Positions 9,318 through 17,698 of a DNA stretch of 64,000 nucleotides are shown here, in pieces. The DNA is taken from assembly GCF_029854215.1 (NCBI RefSeq), contig NZ_CP122961.1, forward strand, positions 4,154,001-4,218,000, in the 5' to 3' direction. Position 1 is the first letter of the stretch, and the number at the start of each line of letters is the position of its first letter. The stretch is from Halomonas alkaliantarctica (GTDB lineage Bacteria; Pseudomonadota; Gammaproteobacteria; Pseudomonadales; Halomonadaceae). The notes below the pieces were generated by a model. The model was not told the DNA's origin. It worked only from the letters and a program-made list of their open reading frames with translations, and made no database searches. Made by a program: the position numbers and the translations under genes.

Positions 9318-9633
9318 GCTCCTGCTTTTCGTACCTTAGTCGTATAACGCTGAACTCGTTGCGCTAGCTATATTGAATTTACCTCGGCTACGCGAGAAGT
9401 CTCATTCTTTCCAGGCTTGAGGCACATACCATCTTGGTGCATTAAGTAAGAATTTGTTCTTTAGGAGTGCATGCCTAAAAGGGCAGATTGAAGATTAAAA
9501 GCATGATGGAGAACTGCACATATTAAGTTAATGTTTTTATTGATAAAAATAATTTATGGCATAAAGATTCCATAAAAATTATAACCAAGCATGAAGCCAA
9601 CGCTTCCATAAGTCTTGTACAGATTAATAAGCT

Positions 9634-9645
9634 GGCAAAGAAGCC
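9634..9645 (+). promoter_or_regulatory. Candidate ANTAR-type antiterminator hairpin
   Basis: GGC-AAAGAA-GCC forms a short stem with a six-base loop that has A at position 1 and G at position 4, the conserved loop bases of RNA hairpins bound by ANTAR proteins. Its 3' arm (9643-9645) overlaps the 5' arm of the terminator starting at 9641, so the two structures would be mutually exclusive. Only three pairs are unbroken before a U-U mismatch. The usual partner hairpin upstream was not convincingly found; a 7-bp hairpin at 9553-9576 contains AAAGAT in its loop. Confidence 0.45.
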
Positions 9646-9677
9646 TGAATGTCCTTATGGACGTTCAGGCTTTTTTT
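9641..9677 (+). terminator. Intrinsic leader terminator in front of the amiC-like gene
   Basis: The arms 9641-9654 and 9659-9672 form a 14-bp stem (one G-U pair) with a TTAT loop, followed by an uninterrupted T run to 9677. This is a textbook rho-independent terminator. It lies only 15 bases before the ATG of the amiC-like gene and about 390 bases past rph, after an A+T-rich leader. Because the downstream operon encodes an AmiR-like antiterminator, it is best read as a regulated leader terminator rather than the end of rph. Confidence 0.85.
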
Positions 9678-9692
9678 GTGCGGGGAATTAAG

Positions 9693-10835
9693 ATGAAACT
9701 AACCATACCCATTGGGGTGCTCTATTCGAGCTCTGGTACCTACCAACGCATGAGCAGTAATTCGCTGCTTGGCGCACGTCACGCCATCGACGAGATCAAC
9801 CGAAGCAAGACTGCAGGTATCACGTTAGCTGCGCATTACTTCGACCCTCAGGGCGAGCTCTCTGCTTACCAGCGAGGAGTCGAATATTTACTTGCCCATG
9901 GCGCCCGGCATGTTGTCGGAACGACGACCTCGGCGAGCCGCAAAGACATCGTTCCAGATGTAGAAAAGGCCGGAGCGCTATTGTGGTATGCCACGCCCTA
10001 CGAGGGCTTCGAGTGCAGCGAGAACGTTGTCTATCTTGGCGGCTGCCCTAGCCAGAACTTGGTGCCCCTGCTCGATTATGCACTCAGGGAATTCGGCCGT
10101 TCAGCCCTTTTAATCGGCTCTAATTACGTGTGGGGCTGGGAGAGCAACCGCATTGCACGCGAGCTAGTCGAGGCTGCTGAAGGTAACGTCGTCGCAGAGA
10201 AGTATTACCGCTTCGGGGATGCCGATTTCAAAGCCATCATTGATCAAATATTAGTCAACGAGACCGCTTTTATTCTCAATAACTTAGTTGGCGAATCATC
10301 ATATTTCTTTCTCCGCCAGCTCAACGATGCCTGCGCTCGCCTTAATATTCAAATGCCGGTATTGAGCTGCAACTTCACCGAGTGCGAGCTGCCGGAAGTC
10401 GGCTCATTATCTCACGTTCGACTTCTCTCATGTGGTCCTTGGTTTGACACGCCCGGCAATGGTTTTTCAGCTCGTCAGCGCGTGCAGCATGGCGCGCAGT
10501 GCTACTCGCACTGCTACACCAGTGCTTATAACGCCGTGCACCTATTTGCACTGGCTTGCCAAGCAATGGGGGATGACGATCCAGAAAAAGTCCTGCAGTG
10601 GTTACATGGCAACCAGCTAACCACCCTCATGGGTAAACTCCAGGTCAAGGCGTCCAATAATCACCTAGCGCTACCATGCTGCATCGCTGAAGCCAGACAG
10701 GGACAATTCAGTATTATCCACCGCGAGCCTAGCGTTCTGGATGCTGATCCTTACCTAACACGCACCAGTTTGGCGCGTTTTCATGAACTTGCCGTATGCA
10801 AAGCGTCGGCGCCCAGCCTGAGGATCGTCAAATGA
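9693..10835 (+). CDS. AmiC-like cytoplasmic amide-sensing protein (periplasmic-binding fold)
   Basis: A 380-residue protein of the AmiC/UrtA group of class I binding proteins: IPIGVLYSSSGTYQ at the N-terminus, GARHAIDEINRS, VVGTTTSASRKDIVPDVEKAGALLWY, and SNYVWGWESNRIARELVE. There is no signal peptide, as in Pseudomonas AmiC, which stays in the cytoplasm and holds AmiR inactive until an amide binds. ATG at 9693 is chosen because it follows GGGGAA and because longer starts would read through the terminator hairpin. The stop overlaps the amiR-like start as ATGA, consistent with tight stoichiometry. Likely role: ligand sensor for the operon; the true inducer is unknown. Confidence 0.82.
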   Translation: MKLTIPIGVLYSSSGTYQRMSSNSLLGARHAIDEINRSKTAGITLAAHYFDPQGELSAYQRGVEYLLAHGARHVVGTTTSASRKDIVPDVEKAGALLWYATPYEGFECSENVVYLGGCPSQNLVPLLDYALREFGRSALLIGSNYVWGWESNRIARELVEAAEGNVVAEKYYRFGDADFKAIIDQILVNETAFILNNLVGESSYFFLRQLNDACARLNIQMPVLSCNFTECELPEVGSLSHVRLLSCGPWFDTPGNGFSARQRVQHGAQCYSHCYTSAYNAVHLFALACQAMGDDDPEKVLQWLHGNQLTTLMGKLQVKASNNHLALPCCIAEARQGQFSIIHREPSVLDADPYLTRTSLARFHELAVCKASAPSLRIVK

Positions 10836-11431
10836 AACTTGACGTTTATCAGGACTTTCGAAGCCAACTGCTGCTCGTCGACTGCGATGCCCGTACCCAG
10901 GCAATGCTCGATAAGTGCTTAACGCGTCTCGGAATTGACTGTCTGATTGTCGCCGACGATGACTGGGGCGATCTAGACACGATTCACGGCGTTATTGTCG
11001 AGCTTGATTACTTAAACAGCGAGCGTTTGCTGGCCTCGGTGAAGGAACGGGGACTGCCAATCGTTGCAGTAACGCATCACCAAACGCCCTCGCAAATCCA
11101 GCGAGCTTTACGTTTAGGGGCAACGGCAATACTCAATAAACCCATTACACAAAGCGCTGTTTACACCACATTGATGATGGCACGTGGCTTGAACGAGCGT
11201 ATACATGCCCTCGAAATAGCCAAGCGCGATCTCACTGATACTTTGTCCCAGCGCGAGGTCATTGCCAAGGCAGTGGCACACCTCATGGTCAAGCTGGAGC
11301 TAAGCGAGCAAGATGCCTACGAGCGTTTGCGGCGTCATGCCATGTCGACCCAGCAACCCATTGAGCACGTTTGTCGGACCCTCCTCGAGCCGTCTTCACT
11401 GTTCGCTCGCCAAGGGAGGACTACGCCATGA
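10832..11431 (+). CDS. AmiR-like transcription antiterminator (pseudo-receiver plus ANTAR domain)
   Basis: A 199-residue protein. The N-terminal part (LLLVDCDARTQAMLDKCLTR onward) is a receiver-like domain with no clear phospho-acceptor motif, as in AmiR. A coiled-coil segment leads to a C-terminal ANTAR domain of about 55 residues (SQREVIAKAVAHLMVKLEL, then SEQDAYERLRRHAMSTQQ and IEHVCRTLLE). ANTAR proteins bind nascent leader RNA and stop terminator hairpins from forming. ATG at 10832 overlaps the amiC-like stop, and its own stop overlaps the next permease. Its probable target is the terminator at 9641-9677, which would make the operon autoregulated. Confidence 0.85.
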   Translation: MKLDVYQDFRSQLLLVDCDARTQAMLDKCLTRLGIDCLIVADDDWGDLDTIHGVIVELDYLNSERLLASVKERGLPIVAVTHHQTPSQIQRALRLGATAILNKPITQSAVYTTLMMARGLNERIHALEIAKRDLTDTLSQREVIAKAVAHLMVKLELSEQDAYERLRRHAMSTQQPIEHVCRTLLEPSSLFARQGRTTP

Positions 11432-12276
11432 CGCTGCTAACTGCGCTAGTCAGGCGCAAGGCTGTCGCCATCGCGCTGCTGTATATCGTGATCGTTGTTG
11501 TCGCAGCAGTCTTCGCACCGTGGCTGGCGCCTTTCGATCCCACTCAACAATTCTTCGACGGTTTGACCCTGGAAGGGGCACCGCTACCACCCAACGAAGA
11601 GTTCATGCTGGGCACAGACCTGTTGGGTCGCGACTTACTCTCACGGCTCATCTATGGTGCACGTACCTCGCTGATTATTGGCATCGTCTCTAACGGCATC
11701 GCGGTGATTATTGGCACCCTCGTCGGTATCACCGCGGGGTTTGTGCGTGGCTGGATAGGCTCGCTGCTGATGCGATTAACCGATCTGATGATGGCCTTTC
11801 CAGCATTGCTATTGGCAATCGCCCTAGCCGCCATCCTGCGACCCAGTTTGTGGATTGTGGCGCTGGTGATCGCAATGGTTAATTGGGTACAGATCGCCCG
11901 CGTTATTTACTCAGAAACTATCTCTCTCGCGTCTAAAGATTTCGTCGCCGTTGAGCGAACCATCGGCGCCAGCGACAAGCGCATCCTGTTCTCACATCTG
12001 CTACCGCACTTACTGCCGACGATCATGGTATGGGCCACGCTAGGCATCTCCACCACCGTGCTGCTTGAAGCCACGCTGTCGTTCCTGGGCGTCGGCGTGC
12101 AGCCACCAATGCCTAGCTGGGGCAACATCATTTTTGAGAGTCAGACTTACTTCACTTCGGCGGTTTGGCTGGTGCTATTCCCTGGACTCGCCATCATCGC
12201 GCTGTCGTTGAGCTTCAATCTGGTCGGCGATGCATTACGTGATGAGCTGGATCCGACGCTCAAGGGGAGACTCTAA
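11428..12276 (+). CDS. Dipeptide/nickel-type ABC transporter permease (DppC-like)
   Basis: A 282-residue inner-membrane protein of the BPD_transp_1 family. The DppC-type features are an N-terminal membrane helix, the LGTDLLGRDLLSRLIYGAR sequence before the core, and the EAA loop near KDFVAVERTIGASDKRILFSHLLPH. The C-terminus ends LVGDALRDELDP, as usual for this subfamily. ATG at 11428 overlaps the amiR-like stop (ATGA). In this operon the DppC-type gene precedes the DppB-type gene, reversed from the classical dpp order. Confidence 0.9.
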   Translation: MTLLTALVRRKAVAIALLYIVIVVVAAVFAPWLAPFDPTQQFFDGLTLEGAPLPPNEEFMLGTDLLGRDLLSRLIYGARTSLIIGIVSNGIAVIIGTLVGITAGFVRGWIGSLLMRLTDLMMAFPALLLAIALAAILRPSLWIVALVIAMVNWVQIARVIYSETISLASKDFVAVERTIGASDKRILFSHLLPHLLPTIMVWATLGISTTVLLEATLSFLGVGVQPPMPSWGNIIFESQTYFTSAVWLVLFPGLAIIALSLSFNLVGDALRDELDPTLKGRL

Positions 12277-13203
12277 ATGGCCTGGTTCATTGCCAAACGC
12301 ATTGCCTATTCGCTGCTAATACTGCTCGGTGTGACCTTCATCACTTACCTGCTGCTCTATATGATTCCAGCCGACCCTGCCCGCCAGATTGCTGGACGCA
12401 GCGCCACGGCGGAAGTGGTTGCCAATATCCGTCACCAGTTGGGTCTGGATCTGCCTTTTTACGAGCAGTACTTCCGCTATCTCGTCAATCTTGTCCAGGG
12501 AGACTTTGGGCGTTCCTACGTTCAGCGTTCGGAAGTAGCCACACTGATCGAAGCCCGTATTGGACCGACATTGCAGTTGATGGCCGCTGGCATCGGCTTC
12601 GAGCTACTGATTGGCGTCACGCTGGGCATCGTCGCCGCTCTCAAGCGTAATTCGGTGCTCGATCAACTGCTAATGGCATTTTCGTTTATCGGCGTCTCTT
12701 CACCCCACTTCATCGCCGCCATGCTGGCGCTGTACGTCTTTGCTGTGCAGCTTGAGTGGTTCCCGCTGGGGGGGTATGGCGAGGTAAAACACCTCATGCT
12801 ACCGGCTATCACCTTGGGTGTGCTGGGCAGCGGCTGGTATTCACGCATGGTGCGCTCGTCGATGATAGAAGTACTCCACCAAGACTTTATCCGTACAGCC
12901 CGTGCTAAAGGGCTGAAGCGTCTACGCGTGCTCCTTCGACATGTGCTGCCCAACGCTATCATTCCTGTGATTCCGATGATTGGTATTGATATCGGCATCT
13001 TTATGAGCGGACTGGTGGTCGTGGAAGCGGTATTTGGTTGGCCCGGTCTGGGCCAGCTTGCCTGGCAGGCGATCCAGCAGGTGGATATCCCGGTCATCGT
13101 GGGCGTAACCACGCTATCGGCGGTAGCTATCATTCTGGGCAATCTGGTGGCCGATCTGGCCGTGCTGTTTGTCGATCCACGTATCGACATCAACAAGTCT
13201 TAA
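12277..13203 (+). CDS. Dipeptide/nickel-type ABC transporter permease (DppB-like)
   Basis: A 308-residue inner-membrane protein: N-terminal MAWFIAKRIAYSLLILLGVTF, then IRHQLGLDLPFYEQYFRYL and GDFGRSY, all typical of DppB. The EAA loop region is QDFIRTARAKGLKRLRVLLRHVLPNA, and VVEAVFGWPGLGQL follows near the C-terminus. The ATG starts directly after the previous stop codon with no gap. It pairs with the DppC-like subunit to form the translocation channel. Confidence 0.91.
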   Translation: MAWFIAKRIAYSLLILLGVTFITYLLLYMIPADPARQIAGRSATAEVVANIRHQLGLDLPFYEQYFRYLVNLVQGDFGRSYVQRSEVATLIEARIGPTLQLMAAGIGFELLIGVTLGIVAALKRNSVLDQLLMAFSFIGVSSPHFIAAMLALYVFAVQLEWFPLGGYGEVKHLMLPAITLGVLGSGWYSRMVRSSMIEVLHQDFIRTARAKGLKRLRVLLRHVLPNAIIPVIPMIGIDIGIFMSGLVVVEAVFGWPGLGQLAWQAIQQVDIPVIVGVTTLSAVAIILGNLVADLAVLFVDPRIDINKS

Positions 13204-13224
13204 ACTCGACGGAAGGGAAAGACA

Positions 13225-14841
13225 ATGAAAAACACGATCAAAGGTTTCGCTTTAAGCGCTCTGTGCGTAGCCATTAGCGGTCAGGCGCTGGGACAAGATA
13301 CTCCCCAACCGGGCGGTGAGATTGTCGTTACCTATCAAAACGATGTGGCAACGCTCGATCCGGCCATCGGCTACGACTGGCAGAACTGGTCGATGATCAA
13401 GAGCCTGTTTGATGGCCTGATGGATTACGAGCCGGGTACCACCGAGCTTAAGAACGACCTTGCAGAGCATTACGAGATTTCTGAGGATGGCCTAACCTAC
13501 ACGTTCACGCTGCGTCCAGGGGTCACTTTTCATAACGGTCGTGAAATGACCGCCGCCGACGTTAAGTACTCGCTGGAACGTACTGTTAACCCGCAAACGC
13601 AGAGCCCCGGCGCCGGTTTTTTCTCTTCAATTGAGGGCTTCGATGAGGTTTCCAGTGGCGAGGTAACTGAGCTTTCAGGCATATCCACGCCCGACGAGCG
13701 GACGGTAGAAATTACCTTAAGTGCGCCCGATGCGACTTTCCTACATGTTATGGCACTGAACTTCGCTTCCGTGGTGCCTCAGGAAGCCGTCGAGGCTGCG
13801 GGCCGCGACTTCGGCAAGCAGCCTGTGGGGACTGGTGCATATATGCTTGACGAATGGGCGCTTGGCCAACGGTTAACCTTTGTGAAGAACGAAGACTACT
13901 TCCGTGAAGGTATTCCCTACATCGACAAGATCGATTTCGAGATCGGGCAAGAGCCTAACGTCGCCTTGATGCGCCTTCAACGTGGCGAAGTCGATATTGC
14001 TGGCGACGGCATACCCCCGGCCCAGTTCCTGCAGTTCCGCGATGATCCCGAGTTTGAGAACCTGATGGTTGTGGGCGATCAACTGCACACCGGCTATATG
14101 ACGATGAACGTCAATATACCGCCGCTGGATGACGTCAAGGTACGTCAGGCGATCAATATGGCGATCAACAAAGCGCGCATTGTCCGCGTCATCAATGGTC
14201 GCGCTACCCCGGCCAACCAGCCGCTGCCACCGGCCATGCCTGGGTACGACGAGAGCTATGAGGGGTACCCATATGATGTCGAGCAGGCACGAGCGTTGCT
14301 TGAAGAAGCAGGCTACGGCGATGGCTTCGAGACAGAGTTATTCGTCATGAACACCGACCCGCAGCCGCGTATTGCTCAGGCGATCCAGCAGGACTTGGCA
14401 CAGATTGGCATCAAGGCTGATATTACGTCACTGGCCCAAGCCAATGTCATTGCCGCTGGTGGCGAGCAAGAACAGGCACCGTTGATCTGGTCAGGCGGCA
14501 TGGCCTGGATCGCCGACTTCCCTGATCCTTCCAACTTCTGGGGCCCGATTTTAGGTTGCGAAGGGGCGGTACCCGGCGGCTGGAACTGGGCTTGGTACTG
14601 CAACGAGGAGCTCGATGCGCGTGCCGATGAAGCCAACGCAATGGTCGATCCTGACCAGCAGGAAGAGCGCGCCGAACTATGGGGAGAAATCTTCACCACC
14701 GCGATGGACGATGCGCCTTGGGTGCCAATCTTCAACGAACAACGCTTTACCGTTCACTCAGCGCGTATGGGTGGTGACGATGCACTTTACGTCGACCCAG
14801 TCCACGTACCTGTTAACTACGACTACATCTGGGTGAAATGA
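13225..14841 (+). CDS. ABC transporter substrate-binding protein, family 5 (DppA/OppA type)
   Basis: A 538-residue exported protein. The signal peptide MKNTIKGFALSALCVA...GQALGQ ends near residue 24. The mature part has the family 5 hallmarks: ATLDPAIGYDWQNWSMIKSLFDGL, the LRPGVTFHNGREMTAADVKYSLER block, GTGAYMLDEW, and DDVKVRQAINMAINK. The ribosome site is GGAAGGGAAAG before ATG 13225. Family 5 proteins bind peptides, nickel chelates, opines, sugars or glutathione. Next to an amidase and an amide sensor, a small amide, carbamoyl compound or short peptide derivative is a reasonable guess. Its stop overlaps the amidase start. Confidence 0.9.
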   Translation: MKNTIKGFALSALCVAISGQALGQDTPQPGGEIVVTYQNDVATLDPAIGYDWQNWSMIKSLFDGLMDYEPGTTELKNDLAEHYEISEDGLTYTFTLRPGVTFHNGREMTAADVKYSLERTVNPQTQSPGAGFFSSIEGFDEVSSGEVTELSGISTPDERTVEITLSAPDATFLHVMALNFASVVPQEAVEAAGRDFGKQPVGTGAYMLDEWALGQRLTFVKNEDYFREGIPYIDKIDFEIGQEPNVALMRLQRGEVDIAGDGIPPAQFLQFRDDPEFENLMVVGDQLHTGYMTMNVNIPPLDDVKVRQAINMAINKARIVRVINGRATPANQPLPPAMPGYDESYEGYPYDVEQARALLEEAGYGDGFETELFVMNTDPQPRIAQAIQQDLAQIGIKADITSLAQANVIAAGGEQEQAPLIWSGGMAWIADFPDPSNFWGPILGCEGAVPGGWNWAWYCNEELDARADEANAMVDPDQQEERAELWGEIFTTAMDDAPWVPIFNEQRFTVHSARMGGDDALYVDPVHVPVNYDYIWVK

Positions 14842-15788
14842 TGTGTGATAACAGACTGGTCAAGACTATTCACAGTCACCATTGCCACCTGGGCTGGGAC
14901 AACGCCAACACGCCGGTCGCGCACGTCGCGCCCGGTACTACCATGTCATTCGAGTGCAACGACTCCTCAGGCGGGCACTTCACGCCGACATCGGATATTT
15001 CGGCAGTGGAAAATATGCCGTTCGACCGCATTAATCCTGTTACAGGGCCGATCTTTATTGACGGTGCTGAACCGGGTGACATTCTGAGCGTCAAGATAAA
15101 CGAATTTACCCCGTCCGGCTTCGGCTGGACGGCTAACATTCCCGGCTTCGGGCTGCTAGCAGACCAATTCAAGGCGCCAGCGCTGGCATTGTGGCATTAC
15201 GATACTCAACGAATGACGCCCGCGGCCTTCGGCGAGCATGCCCGCGTACCGCTCAAACCGTTCGCCGGCACCATTGGCGTGGCCCCGGCAGCCGCTGGTA
15301 ATCACTCTATCGTGCCGCCCCGGCGGGTCGGTGGCAATATGGACATTCGCGATATCGGTGTCGGCACTACACTCTACCTGCCGGTAGAAGTTGCTGGGGC
15401 GCTGTTCTCAATTGGCGATACTCATGCCGCCCAGGGTGACGGCGAGGTATGCGGCACAGCGTTGGAAAGTGCCATGGACGTAACGTTGACGCTGGATATT
15501 ATCAAGCAGACGCCGCTAGCGATGCCGCGCTTTTCCACCCCAGGCCCAGTAACACGCCACTTGGACGGGGCCGGTTACGAGGTCTTTACAGGTATTGGTC
15601 CGGACCTCATGGAAGGCGCTCGCCAGGCCTTGAGTGGGGCGATTGAGTGGCTGGTCAAAACCCGTAACATTCCCGCTGAACAAGCCTACATGCTGTGCTC
15701 GGTATGTGGTGATCTACGTATCAATGAGATTGTCGATATGCCCAACTGGGTGGTGTCGTTCTACATGCCGCAGATCGTGTTCGAATAG
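14838..15788 (+). CDS. Acetamidase/formamidase family hydrolase
   Basis: A 316-residue protein of the FmdA/AmdA family, which hydrolyses formamide, acetamide or related short amides to ammonia and the acid. Family features are HLGWDNANTPVAHVAPGTTMSFEC at the N-terminus, NPVTGPIFIDGAEPGD, GGNMDIRDIGVGTTLYLPVEV, and GDTHAAQGDGEVCGTALE, with His and Asp residues thought to form the active site. The start overlaps the upstream stop (ATGA); two adjacent ATGs (14838 and 14841) are possible. No signal peptide, so it acts in the cytoplasm on imported substrate. It is the only catabolic enzyme in the operon and points to nitrogen or carbon acquisition from amides. Confidence 0.9.
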   Translation: MMCDNRLVKTIHSHHCHLGWDNANTPVAHVAPGTTMSFECNDSSGGHFTPTSDISAVENMPFDRINPVTGPIFIDGAEPGDILSVKINEFTPSGFGWTANIPGFGLLADQFKAPALALWHYDTQRMTPAAFGEHARVPLKPFAGTIGVAPAAAGNHSIVPPRRVGGNMDIRDIGVGTTLYLPVEVAGALFSIGDTHAAQGDGEVCGTALESAMDVTLTLDIIKQTPLAMPRFSTPGPVTRHLDGAGYEVFTGIGPDLMEGARQALSGAIEWLVKTRNIPAEQAYMLCSVCGDLRINEIVDMPNWVVSFYMPQIVFE

Positions 15789-15798
15789 GGGGTTAGTA

Positions 15799-17556
15799 AT
15801 GACAACTCAGCTTGGTCAGAACCTCCCTCCCGTCCTGTCCGTCGAGCGCCTGTCGATCGACATTTCGCACGAGCACCATACCCAGCGCGTGGTGGACGAC
15901 CTGAGCTTCGTGTTACATGCCGGACGCACTCTGTGTATTGCTGGTGAGTCGGGCAGCGGCAAGTCGCTTTCATCGCTGGCGATCATGGGGTTGTTACCTA
16001 AGGTGGCTAGGCTGCCCAGCGGGGCTATCATTTACGATGACAAGGATCTGCTGAGTCTCCCCGAAAGGGCGATGCAGCATTTACGCGGGCGTCAGATCGC
16101 AATGATTTTCCAAGAGCCGATGACCTCACTTAACCCGCTGATGACGGTAGGACAACAAATTGAGGAGACCGTCCGTCGCCACAAGCTAGCCGAAGGTGGT
16201 CAGGCTCACACGCTGGCTCGCGAGATCCTCGACGCAGTTCGCGTACCGCAAGTCGACAAGCGCCTTAGACAACATCCACACGAGTTGTCGGGCGGTATGC
16301 GTCAGCGGGTAATGATCGCCATGGCGATGGTTTGCAAACCACGTGTACTGATTGCCGATGAGCCAACCACGGCACTGGATGTGACCATCCAAGCACAAAT
16401 AATTGAATTGATACGCGAGCTGCAGCGCGAGTTCGACACGGCACTACTGATGATCACCCACGACATGGGCGTGGTTGCACAAGTGGCCGATGAAGTGGTG
16501 GTCATGAATCAGGGCATTGTTGAGGAAACGGCGACAGCCCGGCAGCTATTCACCGCGCCCAAAGCGGCCTATACCCGCAAGCTTTTGGCGGCAGTACCGC
16601 GCTTGGGCAGTGCGGAAAAACGGACCTCTCAAAAGGAGCAACCGTGCGTGCTTGAGGTGAATAATCTCAATGTACGCTTCCCGGTGAAACGCCGTTCACC
16701 GTTTGAAACACGCACCGAGGTGCGCGCGGTGGAAAATGTCAGCTTCTCGCTTCACGCAGGCGAGACGCTGGGTATCGTCGGCGAAAGTGGCTGCGGCAAG
16801 TCAACCACCGGTAAAGCGCTGATGAACATGCTTAGCTTTACCGGCAGCGTAAGACTGGATGGACAGGAGCTCAACGGGTTGCGCGGCGCGGCGCTTAAAG
16901 CCGTTCGGCGCGATATCCAGATGATCTTTCAAGACCCGTTTGCCGCGCTCAATTCTCGTAAGGCCGTCGGCGATCTTATCGGCGAGCCCCTGCTAGTCCA
17001 CGGCCTAGCCAATGCTCATGAGCGCCATACTCGGGTTGCAGAGCTGCTTGAACAGGTAGGCCTGCCGGCAGACGTGGCACTACGCTATCCACACCAGTTT
17101 TCCGGTGGCCAGCGCCAACGTATTTGTATCGCCCGTGCCCTTGCCCTTAATCCCAAAGTTATCATTGCCGACGAAGCAGTATCGGCACTGGACGTCTCAG
17201 TTCAGGCTCAAGTATTGGCGTTGCTGGAGGAGTTGCAGCAGCGTCTGAACCTAAGCTACCTGTTCATTTCCCACGATATGGCGGTTATCGAGCAAATTAG
17301 TCATCGCGTGGCGGTCATGTACAGTGGGCGTATCGTCGAGACTGGCAGCTGTGAGCAGGTACTCCATAATCCGCAGCACCCTTACACGCAGCGTCTTCTC
17401 GAAGCCGTGCCCATGCCAGATGTGGATATCAAGCGTGACTTCGCTTCGCTCTTGCAGGCGAGCGAAGTACCTGACCCCATCAAACCACGCAACTACCCAA
17501 CTCAACCGTTAGAGTACACTCAACCACAGGAAGGTCATTTCGTGGCGCTAAGCTAA
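15799..17556 (+). CDS. Dipeptide-type ABC transporter ATP-binding protein, DppD-DppF fusion
   Basis: A 585-residue protein with two complete nucleotide-binding domains. The first has [17 protein letters not shown] and [12 protein letters not shown]; the second has [27 protein letters not shown] and [16 protein letters not shown]. Each half carries the oligopeptide-type C-terminal region ([12 protein letters not shown] and [12 protein letters not shown]). The fusion replaces separate DppD and DppF subunits, as in GsiA. ATG at 15799 is chosen; a longer in-frame extension would lie inside the amidase gene. It is the last gene of the amide operon and is followed by a hairpin. Confidence 0.92.
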   Translation: MTTQLGQNLPPVLSVERLSIDISHEHHTQRVVDDLSFVLHAGRTLCIAGESGSGKSLSSLAIMGLLPKVARLPSGAIIYDDKDLLSLPERAMQHLRGRQIAMIFQEPMTSLNPLMTVGQQIEETVRRHKLAEGGQAHTLAREILDAVRVPQVDKRLRQHPHELSGGMRQRVMIAMAMVCKPRVLIADEPTTALDVTIQAQIIELIRELQREFDTALLMITHDMGVVAQVADEVVVMNQGIVEETATARQLFTAPKAAYTRKLLAAVPRLGSAEKRTSQKEQPCVLEVNNLNVRFPVKRRSPFETRTEVRAVENVSFSLHAGETLGIVGESGCGKSTTGKALMNMLSFTGSVRLDGQELNGLRGAALKAVRRDIQMIFQDPFAALNSRKAVGDLIGEPLLVHGLANAHERHTRVAELLEQVGLPADVALRYPHQFSGGQRQRICIARALALNPKVIIADEAVSALDVSVQAQVLALLEELQQRLNLSYLFISHDMAVIEQISHRVAVMYSGRIVETGSCEQVLHNPQHPYTQRLLEAVPMPDVDIKRDFASLLQASEVPDPIKPRNYPTQPLEYTQPQEGHFVALS

Positions 17557-17589
17557 ATGGCTGATGTTTGCGTGGTAGTACCACAACAC

Positions 17590-17617
17590 AACAAGCCGAC
17601 CCAAGGGTCGGCTTGTT
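17590..17617 (+). terminator. Hairpin after the amide operon, probable terminator
   Basis: AACAAGCCGACC and GGTCGGCTTGTT form a 12-bp stem with a four-base loop, 33 bases beyond the ATPase stop. The tail GCTTATTACC is only moderately T-rich; a TTTTT follows at 17634. The converging crc-like gene ends at 17699, so the hairpin separates the two transcription units. Confidence 0.55.
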
Positions 17618-17698
17618 GCTTATTACCACTGACTTTTTCTAAGAACGAGCTGTTTCTAAGAACGAGCGGCGACGCGGGAAAAGTGCGTAATCTAACGC

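Noticed and set aside
9553-9576. Sigma-54 promoter from the TATGGCATAAAG stretch
   Set aside because: The GG is not followed by GC at the required spacing, so the -24/-12 pattern is absent.
9615-9692. An earlier start for the amiC-like protein at 9615
   Set aside because: It would read through a strong terminator hairpin and add residues not seen in AmiC; ATG 9693 has a good ribosome site.
944-17556. Mobile element carrying the two uptake operons
   Set aside because: No transposase, integrase, tRNA attachment site or flanking direct repeats could be found.
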